NCBI RefSeq assembly: GCF_010550245.1
Contig: NZ_JAAGLU010000010.1
Location: 1-64,000 of the forward strand
Origin: Streptomyces sp. SID12501
Lineage (GTDB): Bacteria; Actinomycetota; Actinomycetes; Streptomycetales; Streptomycetaceae
Direction: 5' to 3'
Length of the DNA stretch: 64,000 bases
The notes under the pieces were generated by a model. The model was not told where the DNA came from. It worked only from the letters and a program-made list of their open reading frames with translations, and did not search any database. Made by a program: the position numbers and the translations under genes. Below are positions 62,948-64,000 of this stretch, in pieces; within the stretch, counting starts at the first letter, position 1; each line of letters starts with the position of its first letter.

Positions 62948-64000
62948 CTAACTCTGGTAGATAGCCTCGATCTCGTCCGAGTAGTCCTTCGCCACCACAT
63001 TGCGCTTGAGCTTCAGGGACGGCGTCAGGTGGCCCGACTCCTCGGTGAACTGGGAGGCCAGAATGCGGAACTTCCGCACCGATTCCGCTTTCGACACCGC
63101 GGCGTTGCCGTCGTCGACCGCGCCCTGGATCGCCGCGAGGAGATCCGGGTCGTGGGCGAGCGACGCCGCGGTGGACCCGGCCGGCTTTCCGTGCTCGTCG
63201 GCCCAACGGCCCAGGAACTCCTCGTCGATGGTGACCAGCGCGCCCACGAACGGCCGCCCGTCGCCCACCACCATGCACTCCCCGACCAGCGCGTGCGCGC
63301 GGATCCGGTCCTCGATCACGGCCGGGGCGACGTTCTTGCCGCCCGCCGTGACGATGATCTCCTTCTTGCGGCCGGTGATGCTCAGATACCCGTCCTCGTC
63401 GAGGGTGCCGATGTCGCCGGTGTGGAACCAGCCGTCGGCCAGCGCCTCCTCGGTCGCCCCGGGGTTGTTCCAGTACTCCTTGAAGAGGTGCTCGCCGTGC
63501 AGCAGCACCTCGCCGTCGTCGGCGATGCGCACCACCGAGCCGGGCAGCGGCTGGCCGACCGAGCCGATCTTCTGCCGGTCCCAGGGGTTGAACGTGGTGG
63601 CGGCACAGGACTCGGTGAGGCCGTAGCCCTCCAGCACCGTGAAGCCGATCCCGCGGAAGAAGTGCCCGAGCCGCTCACCGAGCGGGGCGCCGCCGGAGAT
63701 GGCGTACTCGCCCTTGCCGCCGAGGACGTTCCGCAGCTTGCTGTAGACCAGTCGGTCGAAGACCTTGTGCTTGAACTTCAGGCCGACCGACGGGCCGGAC
63801 GGCTCGTCCAGCGCCCGGCTGTACGCGATCGCCGTGTCGGCGGCCTTGTCGAAGATCTTGCCCTTGCCGTCCGCCTGCGCCTTGGCCCGCGCCGAGTTGT
63901 AGACCTTCTCGAAGACCCGCGGCACACCGAGGATCAACGTCGGCCGGAACGCGGCCAGTTCGTCGGTGAGGTTCTTGATGTCCGGGACGGTGCCCAGCTT
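62948..64000 (-). CDS. long-chain fatty-acid-CoA ligase (partial, C-terminal part)
   Basis: AMP-forming acyl-CoA synthetase of the FadD15/AMP-dependent family. The gene continues beyond the right edge, so the N-terminus is missing. Visible are LILGVPRVFEKVYN, the adenylate motif EGYGLTESCAATTFN, WFHTGDIGTLDEDGYLSITGRKKEIIV and the C-terminal KLKRNVV with the catalytic Lys. It activates fatty acids for lipid building or breakdown; it may help use sterol side chains with choA, but that is only inferred from position. Confidence 0.93.
   Translation of the reverse strand, partial: KLGTVPDIKNLTDELAAFRPTLILGVPRVFEKVYNSARAKAQADGKGKIFDKAADTAIAYSRALDEPSGPSVGLKFKHKVFDRLVYSKLRNVLGGKGEYAISGGAPLGERLGHFFRGIGFTVLEGYGLTESCAATTFNPWDRQKIGSVGQPLPGSVVRIADDGEVLLHGEHLFKEYWNNPGATEEALADGWFHTGDIGTLDEDGYLSITGRKKEIIVTAGGKNVAPAVIEDRIRAHALVGECMVVGDGRPFVGALVTIDEEFLGRWADEHGKPAGSTAASLAHDPDLLAAIQGAVDDGNAAVSKAESVRKFRILASQFTEESGHLTPSLKLKRNVVAKDYSDEIEAIYQS

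Overview
The window is high-GC actinobacterial chromosome, almost certainly Streptomyces. The signs are strong third-position G/C bias, many GTG starts, 4-bp ATGA/GTGA gene overlaps, a cta/qcr respiratory supercomplex cluster, XRE/DUF397 pairs, a SAM-IV riboswitch and three kinds of dispersed intergenic repeat. It is mostly conserved core chromosome with one clear accessory block. No rRNA, tRNA, CRISPR array, prophage or complete insertion sequence was seen.

Layout. 0-3.9 kb: pepA, lpd and sucB (2-oxoacid dehydrogenase E3 and E2; sucB runs off the left edge). 4.2-10.1 kb: a four-gene exopolysaccharide-type cluster with a secreted CE18/Agd3-like deacetylase, a PelF-like GT4, a polytopic membrane protein and a spherulin-4 (GH135) protein. 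10-19.7 kb: cobalamin lower-ligand genes cobS, cobT and an MBL-cobU fusion, mixed with methyltransferases, an MprF-like protein, a rhomboid-like protein and a 185-bp MITE. 20-23.2 kb: a PspA-PspAA-histidine kinase-response regulator envelope-stress module. 23.3-32.4 kb: the accessory block, with an XRE/DUF397 pair and a minus-strand run of AAA-DUF234 ATPase, LCAT-like lipase, caspase-NACHT-TPR protein and a frameshifted CHAT gene, behind a 41-bp palindrome. 32.5-39.2 kb: nadA, erpA, a membrane-anchored protein, a PfkB kinase and a cysteine desulfurase-TusA fusion. 39.5-48.9 kb: aa3 oxidase and bc1 complex (ctaC-ctaD-ctaF, an L,D-transpeptidase, a receiver-like protein, ctaE-qcrC-qcrA-qcrB). 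49-57.3 kb: trpD, a SAM-IV riboswitch with a class-V aminotransferase, an AsnC-type RAM protein, a rhomboid protease, a NYN-domain RNase and two tandem NlpC/P60 hydrolases. 57.4-64 kb: a metallopeptidase-like lipoprotein, a GT87 mannosyltransferase, a PimB'-like GT4, cholesterol oxidase and the 3' part of a fadD-type acyl-CoA ligase.

Two groups look most worth study. The 4.2-10.1 kb cluster combines enzyme families known from fungal galactosaminogalactan (CE18 Agd3, GH135 Sph3) with the bacterial Pel glycosyltransferase PelF. This suggests a deacetylated amino-sugar polymer in a Gram-positive. The 24.8-32.4 kb run has the architecture of a STAND/NLR-type conflict system (caspase, NACHT and near-identical TPRs) with lipase and CHAT partners; the CHAT gene carries a +1 frameshift and has lost its catalytic His. 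All functional statements are inferred by eye from sequence motifs; no database search was run.
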